A DNA stretch of 64,000 nt from Buddleja alternifolia (Eukaryota > Streptophyta > Magnoliopsida > Lamiales > Scrophulariaceae): assembly GCA_019426215.1 (NCBI GenBank), contig CM033391.1, positions 13,132,708 to 13,196,707 on the forward strand. Reading direction: 5' to 3'. Under the pieces are notes generated by a model. It ran no database searches and had not been told where the DNA came from. It saw nothing but the letters and a program-made list of their open reading frames with translations. The translations under genes were made by a program, and so were the position numbers. This document shows, piece by piece, positions 24,591 to 35,399 of the stretch (position 1 is the first letter of the stretch; every line of letters begins with the position of its first letter).

Positions 24591-25247
24591 TCAACAGTTG
24601 CAAGGATTACATTTGCAGTTGGATCCACACTTGCACCCGTTACCTCCTTCAGCACCAAAGCTTGTCTCAGATCCTTCGGAGTACCTAAAGAACATTAATA
24701 AGTTTATTAATTTTCTTCAAAACAAAAAATATATATATATAGATTAAAAATATCATAAATTTCGAGTAAATAATTCAATTGATAATTTATTACACTTACG
24801 TTTTCAGTGGTGCAACTCCTTCAACGATGGTAACAGTTGATACCTTCTCCACATCAGGGTACATCCCACATCTGTACAATCAAATAATTGAGTCAGAATT
24901 ATAATTTGTTACTATAAGTTATGCATAAAATTACTCATCAACCATATAATTGTATTTGGAGTAGGCTAATTAAATATCAGTTTAATCAACCAGTTCAGGG
25001 GGTATGATGATGTAAAATTGTTATGAGAAGAAATAAATCAATAGAGCTAGTAACTCATGATCCACATAGTCTATAAATAACTGTAACGACTGAAAAATAC
25101 CTTAAGTAAGTCTTAAAAACATTGAAATTTATAATAGCTCAAAATTATCTGAATAAGATCTATGAAATTATGATAATTACACGGTTGTTGAATTTACCCG
25201 CAATCGTTGCCGCACTTGCAGCTTGAGCCACATCCACAGCCAGACAT
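24591..25247 (-). CDS. Type 1 plant metallothionein, copy B (three exons)
   Basis: Second copy of the metallothionein gene. Exons on the minus strand: 25198-25247, 24800-24871 and 24591-24684, each exactly 10810 bases from its partner in copy A. The 216 bp coding sequence is identical to copy A, and the 441 bp of intron differ at a single base (near 25182). The protein has 71 residues, with six Cys in each terminal domain as C-X-C pairs and a MYPD spacer. Cytosolic metal binding is expected from the family. Both copies appear able to make the same protein; any difference between them would be in expression, since the promoters differ upstream of about 25395. Confidence 0.95.
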
Positions 25248-25353
25248 TTTCTGAGTAGAAAAAGAAGAATAGAAAGAAAGGTTTTGTAATTGATTTGAAT
25301 TTTCACTAAAAGCTCTTAATTGTTCTTATGCTTATACAAATTGGCTTGCCTCC

Positions 25354-25361
25354 TATTTATA
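25354..25361 (-). promoter_or_regulatory. TATA box of metallothionein copy B
   Basis: TATAAATA on the minus strand, about 107 bp before the start codon, identical in context to copy A. Further upstream this promoter lacks about 35 bp found in copy A. Confidence 0.75.
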
Positions 25362-25716
25362 ATGCTATGGAGGAGAAAGGTTATGTGTACGATAATGACT
25401 TTTAAAAAGAAAGAATTAAGGAATACCTTAACAGAAAAGATGATTCTAGAACTATATAAAAATATGGAGATAGCGACATCGGATACGGCAACTTGTAGAA
25501 TGATTAAATGCAATGAAAGGGAAAAGGCATGAAGCTTGCTTCTTCACATAGATGAATTCATCTCCAAATATTTTGACATTTTCTTGTGAGTTAATAGTGA
25601 CCCCATTTTCTATGCTTATTTAACATTATCTTTCCCTCCAACAATTGGTCTGAAATCATCAAAGCCAATGTCGAAAGGAAATCATCATCAATCTTTGATT
25701 AAAATAAGTTGATATA

Positions 25717-25984
25717 AGAGGTCACAAGGCATTATGCCGTGAGAGTTCACCCGTGTTCGAAACCCAAGTGTAGGGGATTGGGAGAAAGGGGATAGTTTGG
25801 GGAGTTTACTCGTCCGTCCTCCCTCAGATCTTCCCCTGGGGGGCCCTGCGCTTATCGAGCCCGTCGCCTATGGGTAACCTAGGGCGGCTTAACTCCATAC
25901 GTAATTTGCGGGTTATTGCGTATGGACAGGTTTGCTCTGCTGGGTGACCGGCGAGATTTACCCTGGGATTCCCAAAAAAAAAAA
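25717..25984 (+). mobile_element. SINE present only in copy B (second)
   Basis: A 268 bp GC-richer insert ending in an A run, flanked by the 11 bp repeat AAGTTGATATA (25706-25716 and 25985-25995). The head carries box B-like GTTCGAAACCC after GTGAGAGTTCACCC. Copy A has the uninterrupted AAGTTGATATA near 14928-14938. The open frames on the minus strand over 25824-26270 cross the SINE and are not genes. Confidence 0.88.
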
Positions 25985-25987
25985 AAG

Positions 25988-25988
25988 T

Positions 25989-26041
<53 letters not shown>
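25988..26041. repeat. (TA)n(CA)n microsatellite
   Basis: A TA run of about 18 units followed by eight CA units. It is the right edge of duplication copy B and the landing site of the G1 element. Confidence 0.9.
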
Positions 26042-26042
26042 T

Positions 26043-26578
26043 TGATATGCCCAAATTTGGGCATATAAATTTAGTATATATTTGAAAAGGTCCAGAGTAA
26101 AGAAACACCGGCCCAAATACAAAATGAGGCCCAAAATTGAGATGCGGCCCATACCAAGAACAAGATCCGCGCTTCACGTTCGGATCACCCATGACCCGCT
26201 CCACGATCCGAGCTACGAAAACCCTCTGAGGAAATGCACATGTCATCCGTATGTCCGTACACGGTGTCACCTATAAATAGTCCCACGAGTGCTCAAATTA
26301 CACACGCAATCACTATTCACTAAATTCACTACTGGATTCACTGTAGCTCCGAGCTATGAGCTTTGATTTAGATTCTGAGTAGAGCCACTTATAAATTTAC
26401 GAGGTTTATGTTAGGAATTGTTAACCGAATTGAACTACGTTAGACTTGATCTCATTTAGAGGTACGTAGGCAGCTCTTCCTTAGAGTATAGTCTATAATC
26501 TACTAATCTCCGGGTCGGGTCCTACTCGAACCTCGATTGGTCCGTGTTGTAGCTATAACGAAATACGACTCAGATCAG
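26043..26578 (+). repeat. 5' LTR of Gypsy element G1 (536 bp)
   Basis: Begins TGATATGCCC and ends CAGATCA. Contains a TATA-like TATAAATA near 26272, after the GGTGTCACC phrase, where U3/R would be expected, and GGTACGTAGGCAGCTC in R/U5. It has the same length and end structure as the G2 LTR. It is followed by a primer-binding-like site and gag. The partner 3' LTR is lost, because G1 is truncated at about 44205. Confidence 0.82.
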
Positions 26579-26579
26579 T

Positions 26580-26598
26580 TGGAGCCATATGTGGGAAA
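26580..26598 (+). other. Likely primer-binding site of G1
   Basis: TGGAGCCATATGTGGGAAA directly after the LTR. It resembles the TTTGGCGCCGTCTGTGGGAA block of Tat-type elements, with several substitutions. Confidence 0.6.
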
Positions 26599-26634
26599 GT
26601 TTATTTAGTTTCGTTGTACGATCGAACTCGTGCA

Positions 26635-27596
26635 ATGGAGGAATCAAGAAACCGTCGCAATAAAGGACTGCAGAACGAGGAAGCACCTCGTATGATTAAT
26701 CCCGAGGTAGATCCACCTCCGGGCTTTGAAAGGGGTGACAAACCCATCATAACAATGACACACGAGCAATTCCAGCAGAGAATGCAAGAATGTGCTCAAA
26801 AAGCTCTACAAGAGTATTTGGCAAACGCTCTGGCTACGCCACACATACAAATTAACCCTGATCCTGTTACGCTTCGTAGGTTATTCCAAATGCACATTCC
26901 TACAATGGATAAGGCTAAGAAAACCCAAGACAACGAGGCATGCAGGGAAGATCAGGTGCAAAACTTAAAAGAGGAGATTGAGAGCTGTACACATTCGCTT
27001 CGTGAGGGCGAAAAGGTAAAAAATGTTGTAAACGAAGAGATGAATGAATCGCCCAATAAAATGAAGAGGGTCTTTCGACCTGTTTCAGCTCTACAAAGGA
27101 GAAACTCTCCCTTCTGCGAGGCAATTTTATCCGAGTCTTTGGGAAATTTTAGGATTCCCGATCTTCCGAAGTATGATGTGTCTACAGACCCAAAGCAATA
27201 CATCGTAGCATACGATAACCTAATGACAATGCACAATTTGTCTGATGCATTGAACAACCGAATTTTTGTGACCACTCTCACGGGTCAAGCCCATGAATGG
27301 TTCACAAATTTACCCACTGGTTGCATTGTGGATTACGTACAATTCAGGCGTAAATTTGACTATCATTTCGCTAGTAAACGAATGTATGCCAAATCTGTGG
27401 CTCACTTATTCAATATAAGACAAAAAGAGGATGAAAACCTACGAACTTTTGTAGATTGTTTTAATGATGAAGCTCTAGATGTTCAGGGCTTGACTAATGA
27501 CATAAAGATTAATTTGATGATAAATGCCCTCAAAATGGGACCTTTTGCTGATGCTCTAATTAGGGATCGTCCACTGACATGGAAGAACTCATGATG
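26635..27596 (+). pseudogene. Gag N-terminal part of Tat-like Gypsy element G1
   Basis: The first ATG is at 26635 (protein MEESRNRRNKGLQ); the longer open frame from 26614 would need a non-ATG start. Residues about 170-315 match the retrotransposon gag domain, with the AHEWFTNLP, FRRKFDYHF and LRTFVDCFN blocks. Near 27577 the frame shifts: the expected MEELMMIAQKYIY continuation is read in the next frame, so a small deletion broke the gene and a stop follows. Immediately after, at 27597-27601, element A1 is inserted, and Gag resumes at 40669. The gene is therefore both frameshifted and split. Confidence 0.88.
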
Positions 27597-27601
27597 ATAG
27601 C

Positions 27602-29330
27602 TGATAAGAGGCATTTTTACGTGTTTTTAAGCCCCTTTGCGTTTATGTTTTAGGTTCATTTATCGCTTAATTCTTGCTACATGTGCGTTTAATTCGTGCA
27701 TTAAGTGATTTCAGGTTTTAAATGGATACAATCGAAGAACGGGATGAAAAACGACGTATAAAACAAGTTCAGGCCAATTTGCTTCTGTTGTCCACGCCCA
27801 GGCGCCAGTATTACCACGCCTAGGCGCCGGAAAAGATGCAAATAACGTCAACATTCTGCTTTCCGCGCCTAGGCGCCGTTCTGTCCACGCCTGGGCGCCG
27901 TATCTGCACCAGTTTCCACGTTCGACCGATATTTTCTTATTTTTTGGATGAAGTTTCCTTCTACAAAGTTGTAGAACTATGTGTTAGCTTCGAATGAGGA
28001 CTTGAATAATCCAAATCGGAGTTTTGTGGAGAGAGTTATGAAGGAAATACAATTACTGCGCCAGACAGAGGCAAATACTCCCAACATTCTGATTTGGGCG
28101 CCCGAGCGCCATAATTCCCGCGCCTAGGCGTGGCCACATCCGAGATTTGATTCCTTTCAGCCAAAAGATCATCATTTGATGGGGGAATGGAACATTTAAA
28201 GCCAAGAGGTCATCACATGTATGGGAGGGATGTCATAAGTATGTTTCTTACTAGATCTACTTTAGGGAATTTTATACTACTCACTTTAAGAGTAGTGGAG
28301 GACACACTAGGGGGGACATACACATGAGGAGCTGATTTGTGGTGGTCTTCTTAAGGATATTTTGAGCACAATTGACCGGACATCTTGGAGGAGAGGGAGA
28401 GAGAGGCATTTTGTCCATCACTTTTCACTCATCATCATTCATCACCATTTTCTTCATCACTTTTGGAGGGGAACAAAGAGAGAAGAGCTAAGGATTGAAG
28501 ATCAAGAGCAAAGATCCATCATCAATCAATTGAGGGAGTTTTAATTATTTGCATTTACATGTTTATTTCCATGAGTATGTATATGTTTGTATTAGATTTT
28601 CTTAAGGCTTTGATGAGAGGCTAATATTGTAGAACTAAGGCCATGTGAAGGCCAAATTTATGAATCAATATATGTGAAGTTGCTCTTTGTATTAATTCTC
28701 CTATTGCTTTGTGTGTTAATTCTATGCTTTTATTCCAATCATGTGTTTGATCACCATATGCTTGCTATCTTGCCTAATCTAGTTGTTCGAGAGAAAATAG
28801 ATTAGGGTGCAAGAGAATTAACACATCATCCGAAACAAATGAGGGATTGCCCTAGAAATAGGTAAAGATTCCCGGGTGTTGTTAGCCGGATTCGTTCGGG
28901 GAAGCTCTAGAACGTTAATGCGTGATTTTTGATTAGATTCTCGGATAGACATATTTAGAGAACCGTCAATTAATCATAGGATTATTATGTGCCGAGACAT
29001 CGGGTAATAGTTAATTTAGGAGTTTCCACCAAAGCAATAGGAGTCTAATAATTCGAAGAGTAGCTCATATATATTGACGAGTAGATTTGGTTGTAGCATG
29101 TGCCTTAGTCATTTTATCATACGTGAGATTAAATCTATAGTACGTTTCTCTTTGGTTCTTCGTTTGTTTAATCTTTTTCTTGCACTTTACTTTAATTATC
29201 TTATCTTTTATCGAAAATCATTAACTAGAATTCAAGTCCTTGTGGTTCGACAACCCGGACTTTTTGTCCACTTACTACTAAACACGTCTAGTGCACTTGC
29301 TATCCAAGCACATTAGTTTTTAGCGTGTCA
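27602..29330 (+). repeat. 5' LTR of A1
   Basis: 1729 bp, TGATAAGAGG to GCGTGTCA. The U3 region has a cluster of palindromic CGCCTAGGCG and CGCCCAGGCGCC motifs at about 27790-27900 and 28095-28130. The small open frames at 28362-28544 and 29074-29316 recur in the 3' LTR and show no domain; I do not call them genes. Confidence 0.95.
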
Positions 29331-29336
29331 AGTTTT

Positions 29337-29355
29337 TGGCGCCGTTGCCGGGGAC
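29337..29355 (+). other. Primer-binding site of A1 (tRNA-Asp type)
   Basis: TGGCGCCGTTGCCGGGGAC, six bases after the LTR. This is the established Athila-type primer site, complementary to the 3' end of tRNA-Asp with little mismatch. Confidence 0.92.
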
Positions 29356-29500
29356 TTGTTTATTTTAGTTTTTTTTTTTTTTTTTATTTTCGTTTACATT
29401 TTTTAATAATTCTTAGTTTTCGTTCATTTCTTGATTTTCTTTTATTTTCGTGATTTGTCTAATTTTGTTCTTGTATTTAATTGTTAGGTTCTTGAGGTGC

Positions 29501-32500
29501 ATGACCCGCTCCTCAAACAAGCCTCTATTCGAGTTGGAGCCCGAAATTGAACGAGTTCTTAGGACTAGTAGGCGAGCAAGAGAAATGGCCAATAATCTCA
29601 ACCAAAACCCAAATGGAAATTTCCCGGACATGAACTCACTGGAAACTAGGGAGTGGTTACAAGGTGTTCTACAAGCCATGCAAGCGGTACCTCCTCCACA
29701 ACTCCCGTCGGTTCGGGGTAGCTTACCACCTAGGGTCCATACCATTCCGGGACCCGTAGTCGTGCCTAATTTCTTCACACCAAACTACCACATTCCGGCT
29801 CACATTTTTAATATGGTGCAAGGAGATCCTTTCTATGGAGAACCGCACGAATCACCACACACTCATTTGGAAACCATAGATGAGGCTCTTGTGACCATTC
29901 AATATCACCCACGAGATCTTGATGCGATTCGTCTAAGAGTCTTCCATTTCTCATTGAAGGATAGGGCGACAACATGGTACAAATCCTTACCTCCACAATC
30001 TATTACAACATGGAGTGAGTTGGTCGATGCCTTTTTAAATAAATTCTTTCCACCCTCAAAAATCAATGAGCTACGGAGTAATATAAAAGGGTTTAGGCAA
30101 AGGAGCAATGAATCTTTAGCCGAGGCTTGGGCTAGATATAAGGGCATGCTTCGTAAATGTCCCGATCATAATTTTGGGTTGAATGAACAAGTACTCCATT
30201 TCTATGATGGGGTTAGGTCACGTATTCGGCATAGACTCAACGCGGGTGCGGGAGGAGATCTCCTTGGGTTAGACTGTCAAAGTGTATGGGACAAAGTCGA
30301 ACAGTTGGCCCGAGAAGACGAGCTTTACCCCGACGATGAAGAGGCCTCATCCTCTAAAAAGGTTGCTTGTATTGAGGAAGTAGTTGAGGAAGTAGTACTC
30401 TTGGAACCGGAGGTTGGCAATGTTAATTATGTGGGGAATCAAAATAAACCTCGGGTGAACTTTCATATACCCGAGAATTTTCCAAAAAGGCCCAACCCCG
30501 CACAGAACGCACAACCGGGGATCTATCAACCGGGGATCTATCAAGCTCCACGACCACCCTTCAATAACCCACCCCCGAGGCAAGGCAATTTCAATGGACA
30601 AGGTCAAGGTCAAGTGCAAATGCGACCTCCCACAATCGATGAGAAACTGGATGCTCACATGAAAAAATCCGATACATCTTTCAACGAACTTCGGAGTATG
30701 ATAAAGGATATGTGTATGGAGATGAAGGATTTGCGAACACAAGTAGGGCAACTTTCTAATGCGGTTAACGGTAGAGCCCCGGGGACTCTCCCAAGCGACA
30801 CGGAAAAGAACCCGAAGGCCCAATGCAATGCCATAGCCTTGAGAAGTGGCAAACAATTGGAGAATGACACTGCCAGTACATCCGCGCCCGAGCGCCCAGA
30901 CATGCACGCCCAGGCGCCTACAGATACGCGCCTAGGCGCCAATATACGCGCCCAGGCGCCACCCACAAACCTGCCAGATGCAAACTCTCTGCATCCCGCG
31001 CCCGAGCGCCCAGAACTGCACGCCCAGGCGCCAACAGATCCGCGCCTAGGCGCCGATATACGCGCCCAGGCGCCGCCCACTGTTTCTGTGGGTTTTCATC
31101 CGTCTAATCCAACGCTTTCTCCCCCTATCGAAGTTCGTCTCCCCTTCCCAAATGCTCACAAAAAAAAGAAAAAGGAGATGGATCCGAGCTTTCTCCGAAT
31201 TTTGGCAATCCTTCGGGAAGTGAGAATTAATATTCCGTTTATTGACGCCATTCTCCAAATGCCGAATTATGTGAAGTTCTTCAAGGACATACTCTCCAAC
31301 AAGCAGAAGTGGGAAGAGAATGAGACGGTGTGCCTCACGGAAGAATGCTCCGCCGTATTACTCAATAAATTGCCAACTAAGCTCCAAGATCCCGGGAGTC
31401 TCACAATCCCATGCACAATTGGATCCCTATCATTCAAGAAGGTGTTATGTGACTCGGGGGCCAGCATCAATCTTCTTCCATACTCACTGTTTAAAAAGCT
31501 AGGCCTTGGAAATCCCAAGCCGACCTCAATGAGCCTTCAACTAGTCGACCGATCGATCAAGAGGCCCAAGGGGATAATCGAAGACGTTATTGTCCAAGTC
31601 GACAAGTTTTATTTCCCCGTTGATTTCGTAGTACTCGACATGGAAGAAGATGGGGAGGTACCATTAATCCTAGGGAGACCATTCCTAGCCACGGGTAAGG
31701 CGGTAATTGACATTGCTAATGGTAAGCTTACCTTGAATGTGGGCGATGACAAAGTCACCTTTGATGTTTACAAAGTCCTTAAACATCCTATTGATCATGA
31801 CTCGTGTTATCGAATTGATACATTTGACCATTTGATTGTTGAGTATTTACAGGACAATACAATTGAAAATTCTCTCGAACAGAGTCTTATGAAATCCATG
31901 CAAGTGGACTCGGAGAAAGATGATCTAGTGGAAAAGGTTCTAAGCTTGGAGTACAAATCTTCCTCTCATTCGGGAGGATTCATCAAAGTTGATAGATCAT
32001 TGTCAGGACCACCTCGCCCATCTATTGAAGAACCCCCCTCTCTCGAACTCAAACCCCTCCCCTCCCACCTTAAATATGTGTACTTGAACGATGACGAAAC
32101 ACTCCCATTGATCATTTCCTCATCTCTTTCAGGATCACAAGAAGAGCAATTAATGACGGTGTTGAGATCTCACAAACGGGCTTTTGGGTGGAAACTTGCG
32201 GACATCAAAGGCATTAGTCCAGCGATATGTATGCACAAAATACTTATGGAGGACTCCACCAAGCCTACACGCCAACCCCAAAGGAGATCAAACCCACAAA
32301 TCCAAGAGGTAGTAAAGAAGGAAGTGATTAAACTGCTCGACTCAGGTATAATCTATCCTATTTCTGATAGTGCGTGGGTGAGCCCTACCCAAGTGGTGCC
32401 TAAGAAAGGGTGGATAACGGTAATTGAGAATGCGAATAATGAGCTTATCCCAACTCGTATAATTAGTGGGTGGCGTGTATGTATAGATTACCGTAAGTTG

Positions 32501-34942
32501 AATGATGCCACACATAAGGATCATTTCCCCCTCCCCTTTATTGACCAAATGCTTGAACGATTAGCCGGGCATGATTTCTATTGTTTTCTAGATGGTTACT
32601 CCGGCTATAATCAAATTGCCATAGATCCTGAGGACCAAGAGAAAACCACTTTCACTTGTCCTTATGGCACATTTGCTTATAGAAGGATGCCATTTGGCTT
32701 GTGTAATGCCCCGGCCACTTTTCAAAGATGCATGATGGCTATTTTTCATGATATGGTTGAAGATTTCCTTGAAATTTTTATGGATGACTTTTCTGTTTTC
32801 GGAACAACTTTTGATATCTGTCTTGCTCATCTAAATGTTGTGCTTAAACGTTGTGAAGAAACCAACCTTGTTTTGAATTGGGAAAAATGCCATTTAATGG
32901 TCCGGGAAGGGATTGTACTTGGCCACAAGATCTCTCAAAAAGGGATCGAAGTGGACCAAGCCAAGATTGAGGTCATTGAAAAACTTCCCCCGCCCACATC
33001 GGTCAAAGCTGTTAGGAGTTTTCTCGGGCATGCTGGTTTCTATAGGCGATTCATCTTGAATTTCTCTAAAATTGCGAAACCGTTGTCTAATTTGCTTGTT
33101 AAAGATGCATCTTTTGATTTCAATTCTTCTTGTATGCAGGCCTTTCTTGATTTGAAGGAACGCTTAGTTTCCGCCCCTATCATGTCATCCCCCGATTGGA
33201 GCTTACCATTCGAATTGATGTGTGATGCGAGTGACACCGCGGTTGGAGTGGTCCTTGGCCAAAGGAAGGAAAAGGTATTTCGAACCATTTACTATGCTAG
33301 TAAAACTCTTAACGATGCACAATTGAATTATGCCACCACGGAAAAAGAATTACTCGCCATAGTCTTTGCATTCGATAAATTCCACTCTTACCTCGTGCTA
33401 AACAAAGTGATAGTTTACACCGATCATTCGGCTTTAAAATATTTGCTTGCCAAGAAAGATGCTAAACCAAGACTCCTTAGGTGGATTTTGTTACTCCAAG
33501 AATTTGATTTAGAGATAAAAGACAAGAAAGGCACCGAAAATGTAGTAGCCGACCACCTCTCACGATTAGAGCTAGTGAATGATCCGTTAGATGAGACACC
33601 AATTCGTGAGGAATTCCCAGATGAACACCTCCTTGCTATTTCTGAAAAAATTTCACCTTGGTATGCTAACTTTGCCAATTACATTGTTACGGGCCGTCTT
33701 CCCCCGGATATCACTTTTCATCAAAAGAAGAAATTTCTATCTGATGTAAAGCAATATCTTTGGGACGAACCCTTTTTATTCAAAGTTTGTGCAGATGGTT
33801 TAATTCGACGTTGCATACCCGAAACGGACGTGCATGCTATCCTATCTCATTGTCATGATATGGCGGTAGGTGGCCATTTTGGGCCTTCCAAAACGGTAGC
33901 TAAGATCCTCCAATCAGGTTTCTTCTGGCCTACTCTTGTTAAAGATGCACATCATTATGTCAAATCTTGTGATCGCTGTCAACGAATGGGGAACATCTCT
34001 AAACATCATGAAACGCCCTTAAATAGCATGTTAGAGTGTGAGTTGTTTGATGTATGGGGTGTGGATTTCATGGGCCCTTTCCCCAGTTCTTGTTCAAATA
34101 AATATATCCTTGTTGCGGTAGACTATGTCTCCAAATGGGTGGAAGCCGTGGCCTTGCCTACTAATGATGCTCGGGTTGTCACTCGTTTTCTGAAGAAACA
34201 TATTTTTACTCGATTTGGAACTCCCCGAGCCATCATTAGTGACGGGGGCACCCACTTCTGCAACAGGCAGTTTGAACTTTTATTGACCAAGTACGGGGTG
34301 AAGCATAAAATTTCGACCCCATACCACCCACAAACTAGTGGCCAAGTGGAGGTCTCGAATAGGGAGATTAAGCGTATTTTAGAAAAAACTGTCAACGCAT
34401 CAAGAAAGGATTGGTCCCTTAAATTGGATGATGCTCTTTGGGCTTATCGGACCGCCTATAAAACCCCAATTGGCATGTCCCCGTATCGTCTTGTTTTTGG
34501 TAAAACATGTCACTTGCCCGTTGAACTCGAGCATCGTGCTTATTGGGCCATTAAGTTTCTAAATTTTGACTCTCAAAGTGTAGGTACACAACGTTTGCTA
34601 CAACTCAACGAGCTCGAAGAATGGCGTCATCTTGCCTATGAGAACGCAAAACTCTATAAGGAGCGGACCAAAATGTGGCATGACAAACATATTCTCCCTC
34701 GGGAATTCCACAAGGGAGAGCGGGTGTCGCTATACAACTCTCGACTCCGACTCTTCCCCGGGAAGCTTAAGTCTCGATGGTCGGGACCATTTTTGATTTC
34801 CCAGGTCTATCCATCCGGTGCCGTCGAGCTTACAACAGATAAAGGACATACTTTCTTGGTCAACGCTCAACGTCTAAAACCTTACTTAGGGATGGATGGA
34901 CCAAGAGACAAAGAGTCCTTCATCCTCGCGGACCCTTCGTGA
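29501..34942 (+). CDS. Athila-like gag-pol polyprotein, intact (1813 aa)
   Basis: One uninterrupted frame. I choose the ATG at 29501 ([20 protein letters not shown]), which matches the usual Athila Gag start; the extra 17 codons upstream are hydrophobic leader DNA. Approximate order: gag domain 145-260 ([18 protein letters not shown]), no CCHC knuckle seen; Ala/Pro-rich repeat region 460-525; aspartic protease near 650 ([11 protein letters not shown]); reverse transcriptase about 940-1130, with [10 protein letters not shown] and catalytic MDDF near 1095; RNase H about 1235-1360 ([20 protein letters not shown]); integrase with a zinc HHCC domain 1448-1495, DDE residues in [15 protein letters not shown] and [10 protein letters not shown]; no chromodomain. 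Active-site residues look present. The product would assemble virus-like particles, copy the RNA and integrate it. Transcription would come from the 5' LTR. Confidence 0.95.
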   Translation: MTRSSNKPLFELEPEIERVLRTSRRAREMANNLNQNPNGNFPDMNSLETREWLQGVLQAMQAVPPPQLPSVRGSLPPRVHTIPGPVVVPNFFTPNYHIPAHIFNMVQGDPFYGEPHESPHTHLETIDEALVTIQYHPRDLDAIRLRVFHFSLKDRATTWYKSLPPQSITTWSELVDAFLNKFFPPSKINELRSNIKGFRQRSNESLAEAWARYKGMLRKCPDHNFGLNEQVLHFYDGVRSRIRHRLNAGAGGDLLGLDCQSVWDKVEQLAREDELYPDDEEASSSKKVACIEEVVEEVVLLEPEVGNVNYVGNQNKPRVNFHIPENFPKRPNPAQNAQPGIYQPGIYQAPRPPFNNPPPRQGNFNGQGQGQVQMRPPTIDEKLDAHMKKSDTSFNELRSMIKDMCMEMKDLRTQVGQLSNAVNGRAPGTLPSDTEKNPKAQCNAIALRSGKQLENDTASTSAPERPDMHAQAPTDTRLGANIRAQAPPTNLPDANSLHPAPERPELHAQAPTDPRLGADIRAQAPPTVSVGFHPSNPTLSPPIEVRLPFPNAHKKKKKEMDPSFLRILAILREVRINIPFIDAILQMPNYVKFFKDILSNKQKWEENETVCLTEECSAVLLNKLPTKLQDPGSLTIPCTIGSLSFKKVLCDSGASINLLPYSLFKKLGLGNPKPTSMSLQLVDRSIKRPKGIIEDVIVQVDKFYFPVDFVVLDMEEDGEVPLILGRPFLATGKAVIDIANGKLTLNVGDDKVTFDVYKVLKHPIDHDSCYRIDTFDHLIVEYLQDNTIENSLEQSLMKSMQVDSEKDDLVEKVLSLEYKSSSHSGGFIKVDRSLSGPPRPSIEEPPSLELKPLPSHLKYVYLNDDETLPLIISSSLSGSQEEQLMTVLRSHKRAFGWKLADIKGISPAICMHKILMEDSTKPTRQPQRRSNPQIQEVVKKEVIKLLDSGIIYPISDSAWVSPTQVVPKKGWITVIENANNELIPTRIISGWRVCIDYRKLNDATHKDHFPLPFIDQMLERLAGHDFYCFLDGYSGYNQIAIDPEDQEKTTFTCPYGTFAYRRMPFGLCNAPATFQRCMMAIFHDMVEDFLEIFMDDFSVFGTTFDICLAHLNVVLKRCEETNLVLNWEKCHLMVREGIVLGHKISQKGIEVDQAKIEVIEKLPPPTSVKAVRSFLGHAGFYRRFILNFSKIAKPLSNLLVKDASFDFNSSCMQAFLDLKERLVSAPIMSSPDWSLPFELMCDASDTAVGVVLGQRKEKVFRTIYYASKTLNDAQLNYATTEKELLAIVFAFDKFHSYLVLNKVIVYTDHSALKYLLAKKDAKPRLLRWILLLQEFDLEIKDKKGTENVVADHLSRLELVNDPLDETPIREEFPDEHLLAISEKISPWYANFANYIVTGRLPPDITFHQKKKFLSDVKQYLWDEPFLFKVCADGLIRRCIPETDVHAILSHCHDMAVGGHFGPSKTVAKILQSGFFWPTLVKDAHHYVKSCDRCQRMGNISKHHETPLNSMLECELFDVWGVDFMGPFPSSCSNKYILVAVDYVSKWVEAVALPTNDARVVTRFLKKHIFTRFGTPRAIISDGGTHFCNRQFELLLTKYGVKHKISTPYHPQTSGQVEVSNREIKRILEKTVNASRKDWSLKLDDALWAYRTAYKTPIGMSPYRLVFGKTCHLPVELEHRAYWAIKFLNFDSQSVGTQRLLQLNELEEWRHLAYENAKLYKERTKMWHDKHILPREFHKGERVSLYNSRLRLFPGKLKSRWSGPFLISQVYPSGAVELTTDKGHTFLVNAQRLKPYLGMDGPRDKESFILADPS
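30870..31085 (+). repeat. Two-unit in-frame repeat inside gag-pol
   Basis: Two copies of roughly 115-120 bp encoding [19 protein letters not shown] and then IRAQAPP, and a close variant. The DNA is made of CGCCCAGGCGCC and CGCCTAGGCGCC words, the same motif as in the LTRs. It lies between the gag domain and protease, where a flexible linker could tolerate it. Confidence 0.85.
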
Positions 34943-35154
34943 TTCTTCGCTTTCAGTCGAGCTAATGACTCTAAACTAGCGCTTCTTGGGAGGCAACCCA
35001 TGTTTTCTTTCCGTTTCCTTTTCTTTTTCCCTTATTATTCTGTTTGTTGCTTTATTTTCTAACCTTACATCTTTGTTAGTTTGTGTTTTAAGTGTTTTGT
35101 CTCTTCCCTTTTGAAACAGGAAATGAAATTCTTTACAAAACTATTCAGAACTGC
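34943..35154 (+). other. Post-pol untranslated start of A1
   Basis: No gene. T-rich transition from the gag-pol stop codon to the GC-rich tandem repeat. Confidence 0.7.
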
Positions 35155-35354
35155 GCGCCCAAGCGCCGAGAAATCAGGCGCCTAGGCGCCCGATTCTGAA
35201 AAGGGCGCCCAAGCGCCGAGAAATCAGCCGCCTAGGCGCCCGATTCTGAAAGGGGCGCCCAAGCGCCGAGAAATCAGCCGCCTAGGCGCCCGATTCTGAA
35301 AGGGGCGCCCAAGCGCCGAACAACGCCCGCCTAGGCGCGGGCATTACCACCCAA
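35155..35354 (+). repeat. 50 bp tandem repeat, four copies, carrying the A1 palindrome
   Basis: Units begin GCGCCCAAGCGCCGAG at 35155, 35205, 35255 and 35305, exactly 50 bp apart, and each contains CGCCTAGGCG followed by CCCGATTCTGAA. The fourth is altered in its second half, and a fifth palindrome with the CCCGATTCTGAA tail follows at about 35378-35400. Confidence 0.93.
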
Positions 35355-35399
35355 AAGAATCCAGGTACGCTGTGTCGCGCGCCTAGGCGCCCGATTCTG

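Larger units (their letters stand above)
21336..25716. repeat. Segmental duplication, copy B
   Basis: Direct-orientation partner of 9926-14940. It lacks the SINE and the 598 bp element of copy A, and has its own two SINEs (23991-24184 and 25717-25984). The stretch 22546-23344 is AT-rich and gene-free. Copy B ends in a TA/CA microsatellite directly before the G1 LTR, whereas copy A ends in TA/GATA repeats, so the right breakpoint lies in unstable AT repeats. Confidence 0.92.

Noticed and set aside
25717..25800. Genuine tRNA gene suggested by the GTTCGAAACCC box
   Set aside because: No acceptor stem or cloverleaf; the box belongs to a SINE head, with an A tail and target duplication.
25824..26270. 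148-residue minus-strand open frame
   Set aside because: Crosses the SINE, the microsatellite (IYIYIY run) and the G1 LTR; a chance frame.
28362..28544. 60-residue open frame in the A1 LTR, repeated at 39695-39877
   Set aside because: Identical because the LTRs are; no domain, and not kept in the A2 LTR.
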